Program-made: the position numbers and the translations under genes
In this document: positions 42,141-52,800 of the stretch, in pieces
Position numbering within the stretch: position 1 is the stretch's first letter
Layout of the letters: each line of letters starts with the position of its first letter
Origin: Pseudomonas sp. SID14000
GTDB taxonomy: Bacteria; Pseudomonadota; Gammaproteobacteria; Pseudomonadales; Pseudomonadaceae
Assembly (NCBI RefSeq): GCF_002165135.1
Contig: NZ_NFZQ01000002.1
Coordinates: 372,001-436,000, forward strand
Direction of reading: 5' to 3'
DNA: 64,000 bases
Notes under the pieces: model-generated
What the model was told of the DNA's origin: nothing
The model's input: the letters and a program-made list of their open reading frames with translations, nothing else
Databases searched by the model: none

Positions 42141-44048
42141 ATGCAGCGTTCGATCGCTACCGTGTCCTTGAGCGGCACCCTGCCGGAAAAGCTCGAAGCC
42201 ATCGCCGCCGCCGGTTTTGACGGCGTCGAGATCTTCGAAAACGACCTGCTCTATTACGCCGGCAGCCCGCGCCAGGTACGGCAGATGTGCGCCGACCTGG
42301 GTATTGCCATCACGCTGTTCCAGCCGTTCCGCGACTTTGAAGGCTGCCGCCGCGACCGCCTGCAGAAAAACCTCGACCGCGCCGAGCGCAAGTTCGACCT
42401 GATGCAGGAACTGGGCACCGACCTGGTGCTGGTGTGCAGCAACGTCCAGGCCGACGCCCTGGATGAAGAACAGGTGCTGGTCGACGACCTGCGCCTGCTG
42501 GCCGAGCACGCCGGCAAACGCGGCCTGCGCATTGGCTATGAAGCCCTGGCCTGGGGCCGCCACATCAACACCTACCAGCAAGTCTGGAACCTGGTGCGTC
42601 AGGCCGACCACCCGGCCCTCGGGGTGATCCTCGACAGTTTCCATACCCTGTCGCTCAAGGGCGACCCGAGCGCGATCCGCGACATCCCCGGTGACAAGAT
42701 CTTCTTCGTGCAGATGGCCGACGCACCGATCCTGGCCATGGATGTGCTGGAGTGGAGCCGCCACTTCCGCTGCTTCCCGGGGCAGGGCGAGATGGACATG
42801 GCCGGTTTTCTGGCGCCAATCCTCGCCACTGGCTACCGCGGGCCGCTGTCCCTTGAAATCTTCAACGACGGTTTCCGCGCCGCGCCGCCCCGGCAGAATG
42901 CCGCCGACGGCTTGCGTTCGCTGCTGTACCTCGAAGAGCAGACCCGCCTGCGCCTGGAGCAGGAAGGCACGCCGATCGAGCCGGGTGTGCTGTTCACCCC
43001 ACCGGCGGCCAGTGCCTATGACGGTGTGGAGTTCCTCGAATTCGCAGTCGACGAGGCCGTTGGCGCGCGGCTGGGCAGCTGGCTGAAGCGCCTGGGTTTT
43101 GCCGAAGCTGGCAAGCACCGCAGTAAAGAGGTGCAGCTGCTGCGCCAGGGCGATATCAACATTGTGCTGAACGCCGAACCCTATTCCTTCGGCCACAACT
43201 TCTTCGAGGCCCACGGGCCGTCGCTGTGCGCCACCGCGCTGCGGGTCAAGGACCAGCAAGCCGCCCTGAAGCGCGCCACGGCCTTCCGTGGCCAGCCGTT
43301 CCGCGGCCTGGTCGGGCCTAACGAGTGCGAAGTGCCGGCGGTACGTGCGCCGGATGGCAGCCTGCTGTACCTGGTGGAGCAGGGCACGGCTGGCCAGACC
43401 CTGTACGACACCGACTTCAGCCTGGACAAGAGCGCCACGGCCACCGGCGGCCTGCGCCGCATTGACCACATGGCCCTGGCCCTGCCGGCCGAGTCGCTGG
43501 ACAGCTGGGTGCTGTTCTACAAGAGCCTGTTCGACTTCGCGGCCGACGACGAAGTGGTGCTGCCGGACCCTTACGGGCTGGTCAAGAGCCGCGCCCTGCG
43601 CAGCCAGTGCGGCACCTTGCGCCTGCCGCTGAACATCTCGGAAAACCGCAACACCGCCATCGCCCATGCATTGTCCAGCTACCGCGGGTCGGGGGTGCAC
43701 CACATCGCCTTCGATTGCGACGACATCTTCCGTGAAGTGGCGCGTGCCAAACTGGCCGGGGTGCCGCTGCTGGAGATCCCGCTGAACTACTACGACGACC
43801 TGGCGGCACGCTTCGATTTTGACGACGAGTTCCTCAGCGAACTGGCCTACTACAACGTGCTGTACGACCGCGATGCCCAGGGTGGCGAGCTGTTCCACGT
43901 GTACACCGAGCCGTTCGAGGAGCGTTTCTTCTTCGAGATCATCCAGCGCAAGGGTGGTTATGCCGGTTACGGTGCGGCCAACGTCGCGGTGCGCCTGGCG
44001 GCCATGGCCAAGGCCCGCAGCGGGGCGGTGCGCAAGCCGGTCCTGTAG
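42141..44048 (+). CDS. quiC: 3-Dehydroshikimate dehydratase fused to a 4-hydroxyphenylpyruvate dioxygenase-like domain
   Basis: 635 residues, ATG 42141 with AAGGA upstream. The N-terminal half (about 1-280) is a xylose-isomerase-like TIM barrel; metal ligands appear as Glu in LRIGYEALAWGRHIN (about 132-146), Asp in LGVILDSFHTLS, Gln in FFVQMADAP (about 189-197) and Glu in LSLEIFND. The C-terminal half (about 290-620) is a double VOC/HPPD-like domain with HMALALPAES, HHIAFDCDDIF and a late Glu in FEERFFFEIIQRKGGYAGYG. The fused form is known from Pseudomonas QuiC1, where only the dehydratase activity (3-dehydroshikimate to protocatechuate) has been shown clearly. Channels quinate/shikimate carbon into the beta-ketoadipate pathway. 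Confidence 0.93.
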   Translation: MQRSIATVSLSGTLPEKLEAIAAAGFDGVEIFENDLLYYAGSPRQVRQMCADLGIAITLFQPFRDFEGCRRDRLQKNLDRAERKFDLMQELGTDLVLVCSNVQADALDEEQVLVDDLRLLAEHAGKRGLRIGYEALAWGRHINTYQQVWNLVRQADHPALGVILDSFHTLSLKGDPSAIRDIPGDKIFFVQMADAPILAMDVLEWSRHFRCFPGQGEMDMAGFLAPILATGYRGPLSLEIFNDGFRAAPPRQNAADGLRSLLYLEEQTRLRLEQEGTPIEPGVLFTPPAASAYDGVEFLEFAVDEAVGARLGSWLKRLGFAEAGKHRSKEVQLLRQGDINIVLNAEPYSFGHNFFEAHGPSLCATALRVKDQQAALKRATAFRGQPFRGLVGPNECEVPAVRAPDGSLLYLVEQGTAGQTLYDTDFSLDKSATATGGLRRIDHMALALPAESLDSWVLFYKSLFDFAADDEVVLPDPYGLVKSRALRSQCGTLRLPLNISENRNTAIAHALSSYRGSGVHHIAFDCDDIFREVARAKLAGVPLLEIPLNYYDDLAARFDFDDEFLSELAYYNVLYDRDAQGGELFHVYTEPFEERFFFEIIQRKGGYAGYGAANVAVRLAAMAKARSGAVRKPVL

Positions 44049-44078
44049 TGGCTTGCCTGTACCGGCCTCGTCGCCGGC

Positions 44079-44123
44079 AGCTCCCACAGGGTCCCTGCTA
44101 ATTCAATGAGTTATGTGCAGTTC
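44079..44123 (-). repeat. Partial extended REPIN repeat, copy 4
   Basis: Minus-strand left flank only: GAACTGCACATAACTCATTG then GGGACCCTGTGGGAGC, identical in layout to the left edges of the three full copies; the rest of the element is missing. Confidence 0.75.
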
Positions 44124-44167
44124 TATGAAAGGCTTGCCGGCGATCAGGCCGGTAAAGCCACAGTGGT

Positions 44168-44836
44168 TCAGCGCCCCTCAGCCACCAGCAGCAACGACTG
44201 CGGCAGCGCACTCTGCGGGTGCTGTGGCTCCTGCAAACCGACCAGCCGCAACCCCGCCATGTCCAGCGCGTTCAGCCAGCTGGCCAGGGTGCGGAAGTAC
44301 CAAGGCATCACTTGCCAATCCCCGGCGAGCCCGGCAAACGATTCTTCCCGCCAGCCATCCTGGTAATTCCCATCCGCCACACTCCATGGGTGCAGGGTCT
44401 GGATCACCAGCGCACCGCCGGGCGCCAGCAACGCATTCATCGCTGCCAGCAGCGGGATGATGTCCTGCTGCAACAGGGCGAAGTTGGCACAGATAAGGTC
44501 ATAGTCCTTGCCAACATAGGCCTGGGCCGCGGCCAGCTGTGCATAGCTGGCCAGGTGCACCTCGGCGGAACCCGCAGCGCGCGCGGCATCCACCAGCGTC
44601 CTGTCACCATCCACGCCTACTGCCTCGACACCACGGTCGCCCAGCGCCCGCAGCAGCCAGCCTTCACCACAGCCCAGGTCGAGCACCCGTTCGGGCTGGC
44701 GGCCAAGGATGGTCAGCAGGATGGCCTGGTCGGTGACCTGGCGACGGCTGTCGATGGCGCCACTGCGCACCGCATCGATCCAGGACTGGGCGTTGTGCTG
44801 CCAGCTGTCGAGCAAGGCGTCTTCAGGGCTGCGCAT
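44168..44836 (-). CDS. Class I SAM-dependent methyltransferase
   Basis: 222 residues from ATG 44836, preferred over ATG 44842 because GGA stands 7 bases before it. Motif I VLDLGCGEGWLLRAL lies near residues 51-65, with VGVDGDRTLVDAAR after it and the motif LICANFALLQQDIIPLL (about 113-129) in the position of motif II. The ALVIQTLHPW segment is typical of small-molecule methyltransferases of this fold. Substrate unknown. It lies 49 bp downstream of the TolC-like gene on the same strand, so may be the last gene of the secretion operon. Confidence 0.85.
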   Translation of the reverse strand: MRSPEDALLDSWQHNAQSWIDAVRSGAIDSRRQVTDQAILLTILGRQPERVLDLGCGEGWLLRALGDRGVEAVGVDGDRTLVDAARAAGSAEVHLASYAQLAAAQAYVGKDYDLICANFALLQQDIIPLLAAMNALLAPGGALVIQTLHPWSVADGNYQDGWREESFAGLAGDWQVMPWYFRTLASWLNALDMAGLRLVGLQEPQHPQSALPQSLLLVAEGR

Positions 44837-44885
44837 GGTCATTTCCGTTGGGCGGGCGATGCTTCACAGGGATACCGATTTGCAG

Positions 44886-46214
44886 TCAGTTGCTCACCAC
44901 CAGCTCCGGCCCGAGGTAGTCGTTGATCTGGTCGATATCATCATCCCCCAGGCTGCCCACCGACGATGCCAGGCGCAACCGCGACATCAGGTAGTTCAGC
45001 TTCGCTTCGAACAGGTCATGCCGGGCGTCATACAGCAGCTCCTCGGCATTGAGCACATCCGAGTTGGTGCTGGTGCCGCCTTCCTTGAAGCCCTTGCGGG
45101 CCGAAAGCAGCGAGCGTTCGTTGGACGCCACGGCCTTTTCCAGCGCCTGGATGCGCAAGGCGCCACTCTGCACGCCGCGGTACTCGCGGGTGGTGCCGGA
45201 AATCACTTCCTGGCGCGTGGCGTCCAGTTCATCCAAGGCCTTGGAACTGTTGGCACTGGCCTGGCGGGTGAGGGCACTGGTACCGCCTCCGCTGTACAGC
45301 GGAATGTTCAGTTCCAGCCCGATCGAGCTGTAGTGGTTGCGCTGGTTCAGTTCGGAAATCGACTGGCTGCTGCCGGCGGTGTAGCCCGCCACGAAATCCA
45401 GGGTCGGCCAGTGCCCGGCGCGGGCGCGCTTCACTTCTTCTTCGGCCAGCTCGTAGTTATGGCGGCGCGCATGAATCAACGGGCTGTCGGCCTGGGCCTT
45501 GACCAGCCAGTCCTGCAGGTTGCCAGGTATCAGCGGCGGTGTGTTGAAGCCTGGCTGCAAGGTGGTCAGAGACTGCGGGGTTTCACCGATGTATTCCTCC
45601 AGCTTGCGGCGGGCGTTGACCAGGTTGTCCTGGGCCTCGATCAGGTCGGCCTCGGCCAGGTCGCGGCGGGCCACCGACTCGTCGATGTCGGTGATGGTGC
45701 CGGCACCCAGCTCCATGCGCCGCTTCGCCGACGCCAGCTGCTCTTCGAAGGCATTCAGCTTGGCCTTGGCCAGGGTGATGGTTTCGCTGGCCAGCAGCAC
45801 GTCGAAGTAGGCGTCGGCCAGGCGCACCGCGGCGTCCTGGCTCTTGGCGTCGAACACCGCCACGCTGTAGTCGGCACGTTGCTGGCCCTGACGGTATTCG
45901 GCCATCTTCTGCTTGTTGAACAGCGGTTGGCGCAAACGCACGTTGGCGCCCTTGGAGTCATAGTCCAGGTCACTGTCCCGGCCATTCTGACGCTGGCTGC
46001 CATTGACCTTGTTGAAGTAGCCCGCAGCGTTGATCTGTGGCAGCAAGCCGGCCTGGCCGATGGCGCGGTTCTCGCTGCCGGCTTCTTTCTCGTGCACCGC
46101 GGCGCGGTAGATCGGGCCCTGGTACTGCAGCAGGTCCCAGGCTTGTTTCAGGTCCATGGCACTGGTCTGTGCGGACAACCCCAACAGGCAAAGCATCAGG
46201 CACCGGTGATTCAT
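44886..46214 (-). CDS. TolC family outer membrane protein of a type I secretion system
   Basis: 442 residues. Signal peptide in the first 19 residues (MNHRCLMLCLLGLSAQTSA). Two outer membrane efflux protein repeats with the usual coiled-coil heptads (LADAYFDVLLASETITLAKA, LVNARRKLEEYIGETP). Forms the trimeric exit duct of the type I secretion system. Its ATG abuts the stop of the HlyD gene (TGA|ATG, no gap), so expression is probably coupled. Partner of the ABC and HlyD genes upstream. Confidence 0.92.
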   Translation of the reverse strand: MNHRCLMLCLLGLSAQTSAMDLKQAWDLLQYQGPIYRAAVHEKEAGSENRAIGQAGLLPQINAAGYFNKVNGSQRQNGRDSDLDYDSKGANVRLRQPLFNKQKMAEYRQGQQRADYSVAVFDAKSQDAAVRLADAYFDVLLASETITLAKAKLNAFEEQLASAKRRMELGAGTITDIDESVARRDLAEADLIEAQDNLVNARRKLEEYIGETPQSLTTLQPGFNTPPLIPGNLQDWLVKAQADSPLIHARRHNYELAEEEVKRARAGHWPTLDFVAGYTAGSSQSISELNQRNHYSSIGLELNIPLYSGGGTSALTRQASANSSKALDELDATRQEVISGTTREYRGVQSGALRIQALEKAVASNERSLLSARKGFKEGGTSTNSDVLNAEELLYDARHDLFEAKLNYLMSRLRLASSVGSLGDDDIDQINDYLGPELVVSN

Positions 46215-47555
46215 TCACTGCTCCTTGAACGAGGCGTCCACGCGTTCGAGCATCGGTTTTAGCAGGTAGCTTAGCAGGTTGCGCTCGCCGGTCTTGATGG
46301 TGACGGTGGCCGGCATGCCGGGGCGGATGTGATTGCTACCCAGCAGGCCCATGCCGTCCTGCGTTACCTCCACCTGGGCCAGGTAGAACGGCTGTTTGCT
46401 TTCTTCGTCCATCAGTCGGTCGGCGGAGACGGTCTTGACCCGACCCGGGATGTTTGGCGTTTGCGCATGGTTGAAGGCCGGGAAGGCGATGTCCACGTCC
46501 AGGCCCGGGACCATCTTGTCGATGGCCTGTACCGGGATCATCGCGTCGACCTGCAACGGTTGGTCGAGCGGCACCACCTCCATGATCTTGGCCCCAGGCT
46601 GGATGATGCCGCCGACCGTGGCGATGCTCAGGGCCTGGACCATGCCGTCGATCGGCGAGCGGATCACCGTATGGGTCACTTCGTAGTCCAGCGCGCGCAG
46701 GCGATCGGCCAGGGTGGTGTTCTCCTTGGCGGTATCGGTCAGCTGCGACTCCACTTCCTTGAGGTAGTCGTGCTGGCGTTGCAGCATGCGCAACTTGATT
46801 TCGGTGGCCTGGCTGCGTGTCCGGGCGATGTTGTTGAGGTTTTCGGCCTGGCCGGCAGACAGGTCGGCATTGTTGCGCTCCAGCTCCAGCAGGCGGTTGC
46901 GTGGTACATAGCCTTCTGCGGCCAGCACGCGAGTACCTTGCAGCTCCTGGTTGAGGAAGCCGATCTGCGAGGCGCGGGCGCCGTACACCTGCTGCAGGCC
47001 CTTGAGCTGCACCGAAGTGGCGGCCAGGTTTTCTTCGAGGATGCTCAGCTCACCGGCCAGGGCGGCGCGGCGGGTGTCCAGCAGGCGCTGTTGCAGGTTC
47101 ATGGCTGCCAGCAGGCGCGGGTCGTTGCCATAGTGCTTGAGCAGGGCTGGGTCGAAGGTGACCTTGTCGCGGCCATCGCGCTCGGCTTCCAGGCGGTTTT
47201 CCACGGTCTTGCTGACAATGTACTGGGCACTGACTGCGCCCTGTTCGGCCACCGCGCGCAGGGCATCGAGGCGTACCACCTCCTGGCCTTTCTTCACCAC
47301 ATCGCCTTCGCGCACCAGGATCGCCTCGACTGTACCGCCGGTCAGGTGCTGCACCGCCTTGCGGTTGCTGGTTACCTTGACCGTGCCGGTGGCGACTACC
47401 CCGGCATCCAGGGGCGCCAGGCACGACCACAGCAGGAAGCCGCCAAAGCCGGCGATGACCATCCATACGCCCCAGCGTGCCGGCCGGCCCATGTCCAGGT
47501 CGATCTCGTTGCGGGCCTCGGCGGGAATCAATTCGGTGTGTTGGGTCATCTGCAT
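46215..47555 (-). CDS. HlyD family membrane fusion protein (type I secretion adaptor)
   Basis: 446 residues, ATG 47555; the GGGAG RBS lies in the last codons of the ABC gene. One N-terminal transmembrane helix (about 30-50, WGVWMVIAGFGGFLLWSCLA), then the first lipoyl half (VVKKGQEVVRLDALRA), a long coiled-coil region (about 130-290), the second lipoyl half and the C-terminal beta domain ending ATVTIKTGERNLLSYLLKPM. AprE/PrtE-like. Bridges ABC and TolC across the periplasm for export of the divergently encoded RTX peroxidase. Confidence 0.93.
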   Translation of the reverse strand: MQMTQHTELIPAEARNEIDLDMGRPARWGVWMVIAGFGGFLLWSCLAPLDAGVVATGTVKVTSNRKAVQHLTGGTVEAILVREGDVVKKGQEVVRLDALRAVAEQGAVSAQYIVSKTVENRLEAERDGRDKVTFDPALLKHYGNDPRLLAAMNLQQRLLDTRRAALAGELSILEENLAATSVQLKGLQQVYGARASQIGFLNQELQGTRVLAAEGYVPRNRLLELERNNADLSAGQAENLNNIARTRSQATEIKLRMLQRQHDYLKEVESQLTDTAKENTTLADRLRALDYEVTHTVIRSPIDGMVQALSIATVGGIIQPGAKIMEVVPLDQPLQVDAMIPVQAIDKMVPGLDVDIAFPAFNHAQTPNIPGRVKTVSADRLMDEESKQPFYLAQVEVTQDGMGLLGSNHIRPGMPATVTIKTGERNLLSYLLKPMLERVDASFKEQ

Positions 47556-47561
47556 GATCGG

Positions 47562-49298
47562 TCACTCCCGTAATTTTACCGACGCCAGCGGCGCAGCGGT
47601 CGCTGTCGGGATCACGCTCGCCTTGCGCAGTGCCGCGAACACTTCGTCGCGGCTACCGAGCATGTGTACAGCGCCATCACGCAGCATCAGCACCTTGTCG
47701 ACCGCGCACAGCACATTGGGCCGGTGGGAAATCAGGATTACCGTGGCCCCGCGGGCCTTGAGTTCTGCCAGTGCATCGACCAGGGCCTTTTCGCCAACGT
47801 CATCGAGGTTGGCGTTGGGCTCGTCCAGCACTACCAGGTTCGGCTCGCCATACAGCGCACGGGCCAGGGCAATGCGTTGCTTCTGGCCACCGGACAGCGG
47901 GCTGCCGTCGGCTGCCAGGCGGGTATCGTAGCCCTGCGGGAAGCGCAGGATCATGTCGTGCACGCCGCTGCTGCGGGCAGCGCGGATCACTGCCTCGCTG
48001 TCCACTTCGGCGAAGCGTGCGATGTTCTCGGCGATGGTGCCCTCGAACAACTCCACATCCTGCGGCAGGTAGCCAAGCCAGGGGCCAAGTTCGGCCTTGT
48101 TCCAGGTGAAGATGTCGGCGCCGTCCAGGCGTACTTTGCCGGCCTGGGTCGGCCAAACGCCTACCAGCAGGCGGGCGAGGGTGGACTTGCCCGAGGCCGA
48201 AGGGCCGATGATGCCCAGGCTTTCACCCGGGACCAGGCTGAAGCTGACCCCGCGCACGATATTGTTGCTGGTGCCGGGGGCACCGGCGATCACGTTTTCC
48301 ACGGCCAGCATGCCCATCGGCCTTTGCAGTGACATGCTCGGTGGCCGCTGTGGGAAGTCGCCCAGCAGGTCGTTGAGCCGGCCCCAGGCGGAACGGCAGC
48401 CCAGCAGTTGCTTCCACGCGGCGATCACCTGTTCTACCGGGGCCAGGGCACGGCCAGTGAGGATCGAGCAGGCGATCATCATGCCAGGGGTGATCTTGCC
48501 CTCGATCGCCAGCAGTGCGCCGGCGCCGAGAATCACCGACTGCAAGGTAATGCGCACGAAGCGTCCGGTGCTGCTGATCAGCGCGGCGCGGTCGGAGGCC
48601 AGGGTCTGCATCTGCAGGATGCGCAAGTGGCCCTGGTACCAGCGCTTGCCGATCGCCGGCAGCATGCCCATGGCTTCGATCACTTCGGCGTTGCGCAGGT
48701 TGTTGTTGGCGTAGCTGGCTGACGACAGGGCGGCCTGGTTGGCCTCGGCCAAGGGTTTTTGCGTGGCTTTCTCGGTGAGGTAGGCCAGGCCCACCAGAAT
48801 CAGCGAGCCGATCAGCGTGATCAGCCCCAGCAGTGGGTGGATCAGGTAGCTGACCAGCAGGTAGATCGGCGTCCAGGGGGCATCGAAGAAGGCGAACAGG
48901 CCGTTGCCGGTCAGAAACTGCCGCACCTGCGCCAGGTCCTGCAGGGCCTGGGCCGGGTTGCCACCGGCGCGGCTCAGGTTGCGCTCGAAGGCGGCGCTGA
49001 AGATGCGTCGGTTGAGGTCCATGTCGAGGAAGTTGCCCACTCGGATCAGTACGCGGGTGCGGACCATCTCCAGGGCCGACATCAGCATGAACAAGCCGAT
49101 CACCAGCAGGGTGAGCATCGTCAGGGTGGTGACGTTGCGGCTGACCAGGGCGCGATCGTACACCTGCAACATATAAATAGCTGGCGTCAACATCATGACG
49201 TTTATGACGCCGCTGAAGGCGGCCAAGGCAAAAAAGCTGCGGCGCAGGCGGAACAGCACGTCGGCCAGCTCGGAACGAGTGCGTGGTGGCTTGTGCAT
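47562..49298 (-). CDS. Type I secretion ABC transporter (permease/ATPase fusion)
   Basis: 578 residues, ATG 49298 with GGGAGG upstream. N-terminal membrane domain of six helices (about 20-300, PAIYMLQVYDRALVSRNVTT) without a C39 peptidase domain, as in PrtD/AprD. Nucleotide-binding domain: Walker A GPSASGKSTLARLL (about 371-384), Q-loop GYLPQDVELFEG, signature LSGGQKQRIALARAL, Walker B LVVLDEPNANLD, and the switch His in ILISHRPN. First gene of the ABC-HlyD-TolC operon. Confidence 0.95.
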   Translation of the reverse strand: MHKPPRTRSELADVLFRLRRSFFALAAFSGVINVMMLTPAIYMLQVYDRALVSRNVTTLTMLTLLVIGLFMLMSALEMVRTRVLIRVGNFLDMDLNRRIFSAAFERNLSRAGGNPAQALQDLAQVRQFLTGNGLFAFFDAPWTPIYLLVSYLIHPLLGLITLIGSLILVGLAYLTEKATQKPLAEANQAALSSASYANNNLRNAEVIEAMGMLPAIGKRWYQGHLRILQMQTLASDRAALISSTGRFVRITLQSVILGAGALLAIEGKITPGMMIACSILTGRALAPVEQVIAAWKQLLGCRSAWGRLNDLLGDFPQRPPSMSLQRPMGMLAVENVIAGAPGTSNNIVRGVSFSLVPGESLGIIGPSASGKSTLARLLVGVWPTQAGKVRLDGADIFTWNKAELGPWLGYLPQDVELFEGTIAENIARFAEVDSEAVIRAARSSGVHDMILRFPQGYDTRLAADGSPLSGGQKQRIALARALYGEPNLVVLDEPNANLDDVGEKALVDALAELKARGATVILISHRPNVLCAVDKVLMLRDGAVHMLGSRDEVFAALRKASVIPTATAAPLASVKLRE

Positions 49299-49841
49299 CG
49301 GGGCCCTCCCTTTATCACCATTCGGGAAGCCCTTGCGGCGCCCCGTGCAGCGGTAATCGTGGCTTCTGGTTGGCTCGCAGGCGGATCGCTCTTATGGCGG
49401 ATGCTCCAAAACGCTGCGCTGCTCCCACATGCTGGAGCGTAGGTTGCAGCGACATACACGGTAATATCGTTTCGCTCTATAAAGTCTTTTAAGTTTTCAT
49501 AAGTGCCAATAAAACAGCCATTTGCATCGCATTATCATCGGGCGATGATATTTTCGACGAAATATTGACAAGCTTTTCGCCTGCGACTTTAGTTCTGAAG
49601 TATTCGGGCCCTGTGCGAGCTGGGGTCGATGCATGTGCGTTACAGCTGTATCGCATGCTTAACAAGGCCCCCGGACAGCGGGTGCCGGCTTGCGATGATG
49701 AGGCCAGTGGGGCCTGCACAAGCGTGTTGTGCCCGCTACGCCTGGAACACCGAACCAGTATCTGCGCACGTCAACACTGACTGGGCGTGGGAAGGACCCT
49801 GTTGCCCTGTGTCATCTCCGGACAGATCGAGGGCAATAGAA
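49299..49841. promoter_or_regulatory. Divergent promoter region of the secretion operon and peroxidase gene
   Basis: 543 bp without a recognised gene, AT-rich at about 49440-49600 unlike its surroundings. It contains a perfect palindrome TATCATCG-GG-CGATGATA at 49533-49550 followed by a T-run, which could be an operator or a small hairpin. Other frames here read into the start of the peroxidase gene but have no RBS. Confidence 0.5.
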
Positions 49842-52800
49842 ATGGCAGATTTCAGCAAGTCGGACCTGGAGTTCATCCTCCAGCAGATTTTCATCGCCGA
49901 AGCCCACGCCGATGGCGCCAGCCTGATCGACCTGCTGCCCAACAGCCAGGTGCCCTTCGGCCTGCGTACCGTGGACGGCAGCTACAACAACCTGGTGACC
50001 GGGCAGAGCGAGTTCGGCGCCGCCGACAACTCGTTCCTGCGTCTGCTCAGTCCCTCCTTCAGCGGCGACTATGCCAGCAGCGGCACGGTCATCGACTCGC
50101 AACCACGCACCATCAGCAACCTGATCGTCGACCAGACGGCGAACAACCCGGCCGCGGTCGAAGCCAATGGTGGCGCCGCCCCGGTGATAAGCCCCGGCAT
50201 CGACGGAGTATTCGGTACCGCTGACGACAAGGAAGTGTTCTTCATCCCCAACGTGTCGCCCGACGTCGGCCTGACCGCCGGCTTCAACGCCTGGATGACC
50301 TTCTTCGGGCAGTTCTTCGACCACGGTCTGGACCTGGTGACCAAGAGCAGCACCGACTTCGTGTTCATTCCGCTGCAACCGGACGACCCGCTGTTCGTTG
50401 AGGGCAGCCCGACCAACTTCATGGTGCTGTCGCGGGCCGTGCGTACCGCAGGCGCCGATGGTGTGGTGGGTACCGCCGACGATGGCCAGACCAACACCAC
50501 CTCGCCGTTTGTCGACCAGAGCCAGACCTACAGTTCGCACCCCTCGCACCAGGTATTCCTGCGTGAGTACACGCTCAACGCCGCAGGCGACCCGGTAACC
50601 ACCGGGCGGCTGATCACCAACCGTGACCTGGGCGCCGATGGCCGCTTCGGCACCGCCGACGATGGCAATGGCGAAAGCGGTGGCATGGCCACCTGGGCAG
50701 TGGTCAAGGCTCAGGCCCGCGACCTGCTCGGCATCAACCTGACCGACGCCGACGTGCACAGCGTGCCGCTGCTGGCCACCGACCCCTACGGCAACTTCCT
50801 GCGCGGGCCCAACGGCATGCCGCAGGTGGTGATGCGCGTGAACAATGGCGCCGACGGCATCGCCGGTACCGCCGACGACGTCACCACGCTGGTCGAAGGC
50901 AACCGCGACGCGCCGATCAGCCTGGCCAATGCCGTGAGCACCGGGCATGGCTTCCTTGACGACATCGCGCACAACGCTGCACCGGTGATCGTGAACGGTG
51001 TGCTGCAGGCCGACGCCGACACCGCCGTGGGCAACGCGCAACCGGTGGGGCCGGGCGGCAACAACCTGACCTACGACAACGAACTGCTCGACGCTCACTA
51101 CATCGCTGGTGACGGTCGGGTGAACGAAAACATCGGCCTGACCGCCGTGCACCACGTGTTCCACTCCGAGCACAACCGCCTGGTACAGCAGACCAAGGAC
51201 ACCTTGCTGGCCGCCGGTGACCTGGCGTTCCTCAACCAATGGCTGATCGATGATGTTGCTGCCATCCCCACCACGCCCGCCGAAATCGCCGCGCTGGTAT
51301 GGGACGGCGAGCGGCTGTTCCAGGCCGCCAAGTTCGGCACCGAAATGCAGTATCAGCACTTGGTGTTCGAAGAGTTCGCCCGCACCATCCAGCCGCAGAT
51401 CGACGAATTCCTCGCCCCCAACGGCTACGACACCTCGATCGACCCGGCCATCCTCGCCGAGTTCGCCCACGTGGTTTACCGCTTCGGCCACTCGATGCTG
51501 ACCGAAACCGTCGACCGTTTCGACCCGGCGTTCAACCCGGTATCCGGCGACCCGACCAACCCCGACCAGCAGCTTGGCCTGATAGCCGCCTTCCTCAACC
51601 CGCTGGCATTCGCTGGCAGTGGTGCGACTGCCGACGAGGCTGCCGGCGCGATCATCCGCGGCGTCACCCGCCAGCTGGGCAACGAAATCGACGAGTTCGT
51701 CACCGAGGCGTTGCGCAACAACCTGCTTGGCCTGCCGCTGGACCTGCCCGCGCTGAACATCGCCCGAGGGCGTGACACCGGCATTCCCACCCTGAACGAG
51801 GCGCGCCGCGATTTCTACGCCATGACCGGCGACAGCCAGCTCAAGCCTTACATCAGCTGGGCCGACCTTGCCGATCACCTCAAGCACCCGGCGTCGCTGA
51901 TCAACTTCATTGCCGCCTACGGCACCCACGCCACCATCACCGGGGCGGACACCGAAGCGGCCAAGCGCGCCGCTGCCGTAGCACTGGTGCTCGGCGGTGA
52001 CGGCGCGCCTGCGGACCGCCTGGACTTCCTCAACGGTACCGGCGCCTATGCCAATGTGACACTGGTCGGCGCGGACGGCATCGCCGGCACTGCCGACGAC
52101 ATCACTGGCGTGACCGTGACCGGTGTCGATGACATCGATTTCTGGGTCGGCGGCCTGGCCGAGCAGAAAATGCCATTCGGCGGCATGCTCGGTTCCACCT
52201 TCAACTTCGTCTTCGAAACCCAGCTGGAAGCCCTGCAGAACGGCGACCGGTTCTACTACCTGGCGCGCACCGCGGGCATGAACTTTGGCACTGAACTGGA
52301 GAACAACTCCTTTGCCAAGCTGATCATGCGCAACTCCGATGTCACGCACCTGTCCAATACCGTGTTCCTCACACCGACCTTCACCCTTGAGGTGGACCAG
52401 GCTAACCAGTTCACCGGGCTGGGCGCAGATGGCCGGGCCGACCCGACGGGCGGCATCATGATCAACGGCGTCGAAGTGGTGCCGCTGGTGATCCGTGACA
52501 ACCCCGATACCGTGGGGCCAGACAGCAACTACCTGCACTACACCGGTGAGGATCACGTGGTTCTGGGTGGTACCGCGGCCGACGACATCATTGTTGCTGG
52601 CGAGGGCGACGACACGGTGTATGGCGACGGCGGCAACGACACCCTGGAAGGCGGCGCCGGCAACGATGCGGTACTGGGCGGTGCCGGTGACGACATCATC
52701 ACCGACTCGTTCGGCGACAACCGCCTGGAAGGCAACGACGGCAACGACGTGATCGTCGTTGGCAGCATGCTGGTGGGCGGCAACCTGATCCTGGGTGGCA

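Noticed and set aside
49533..49550. Fur box
   Set aside because: The half-sites TATCATCG / CGATGATA do not fit the GATAAT-type hexamer order of Fur boxes.
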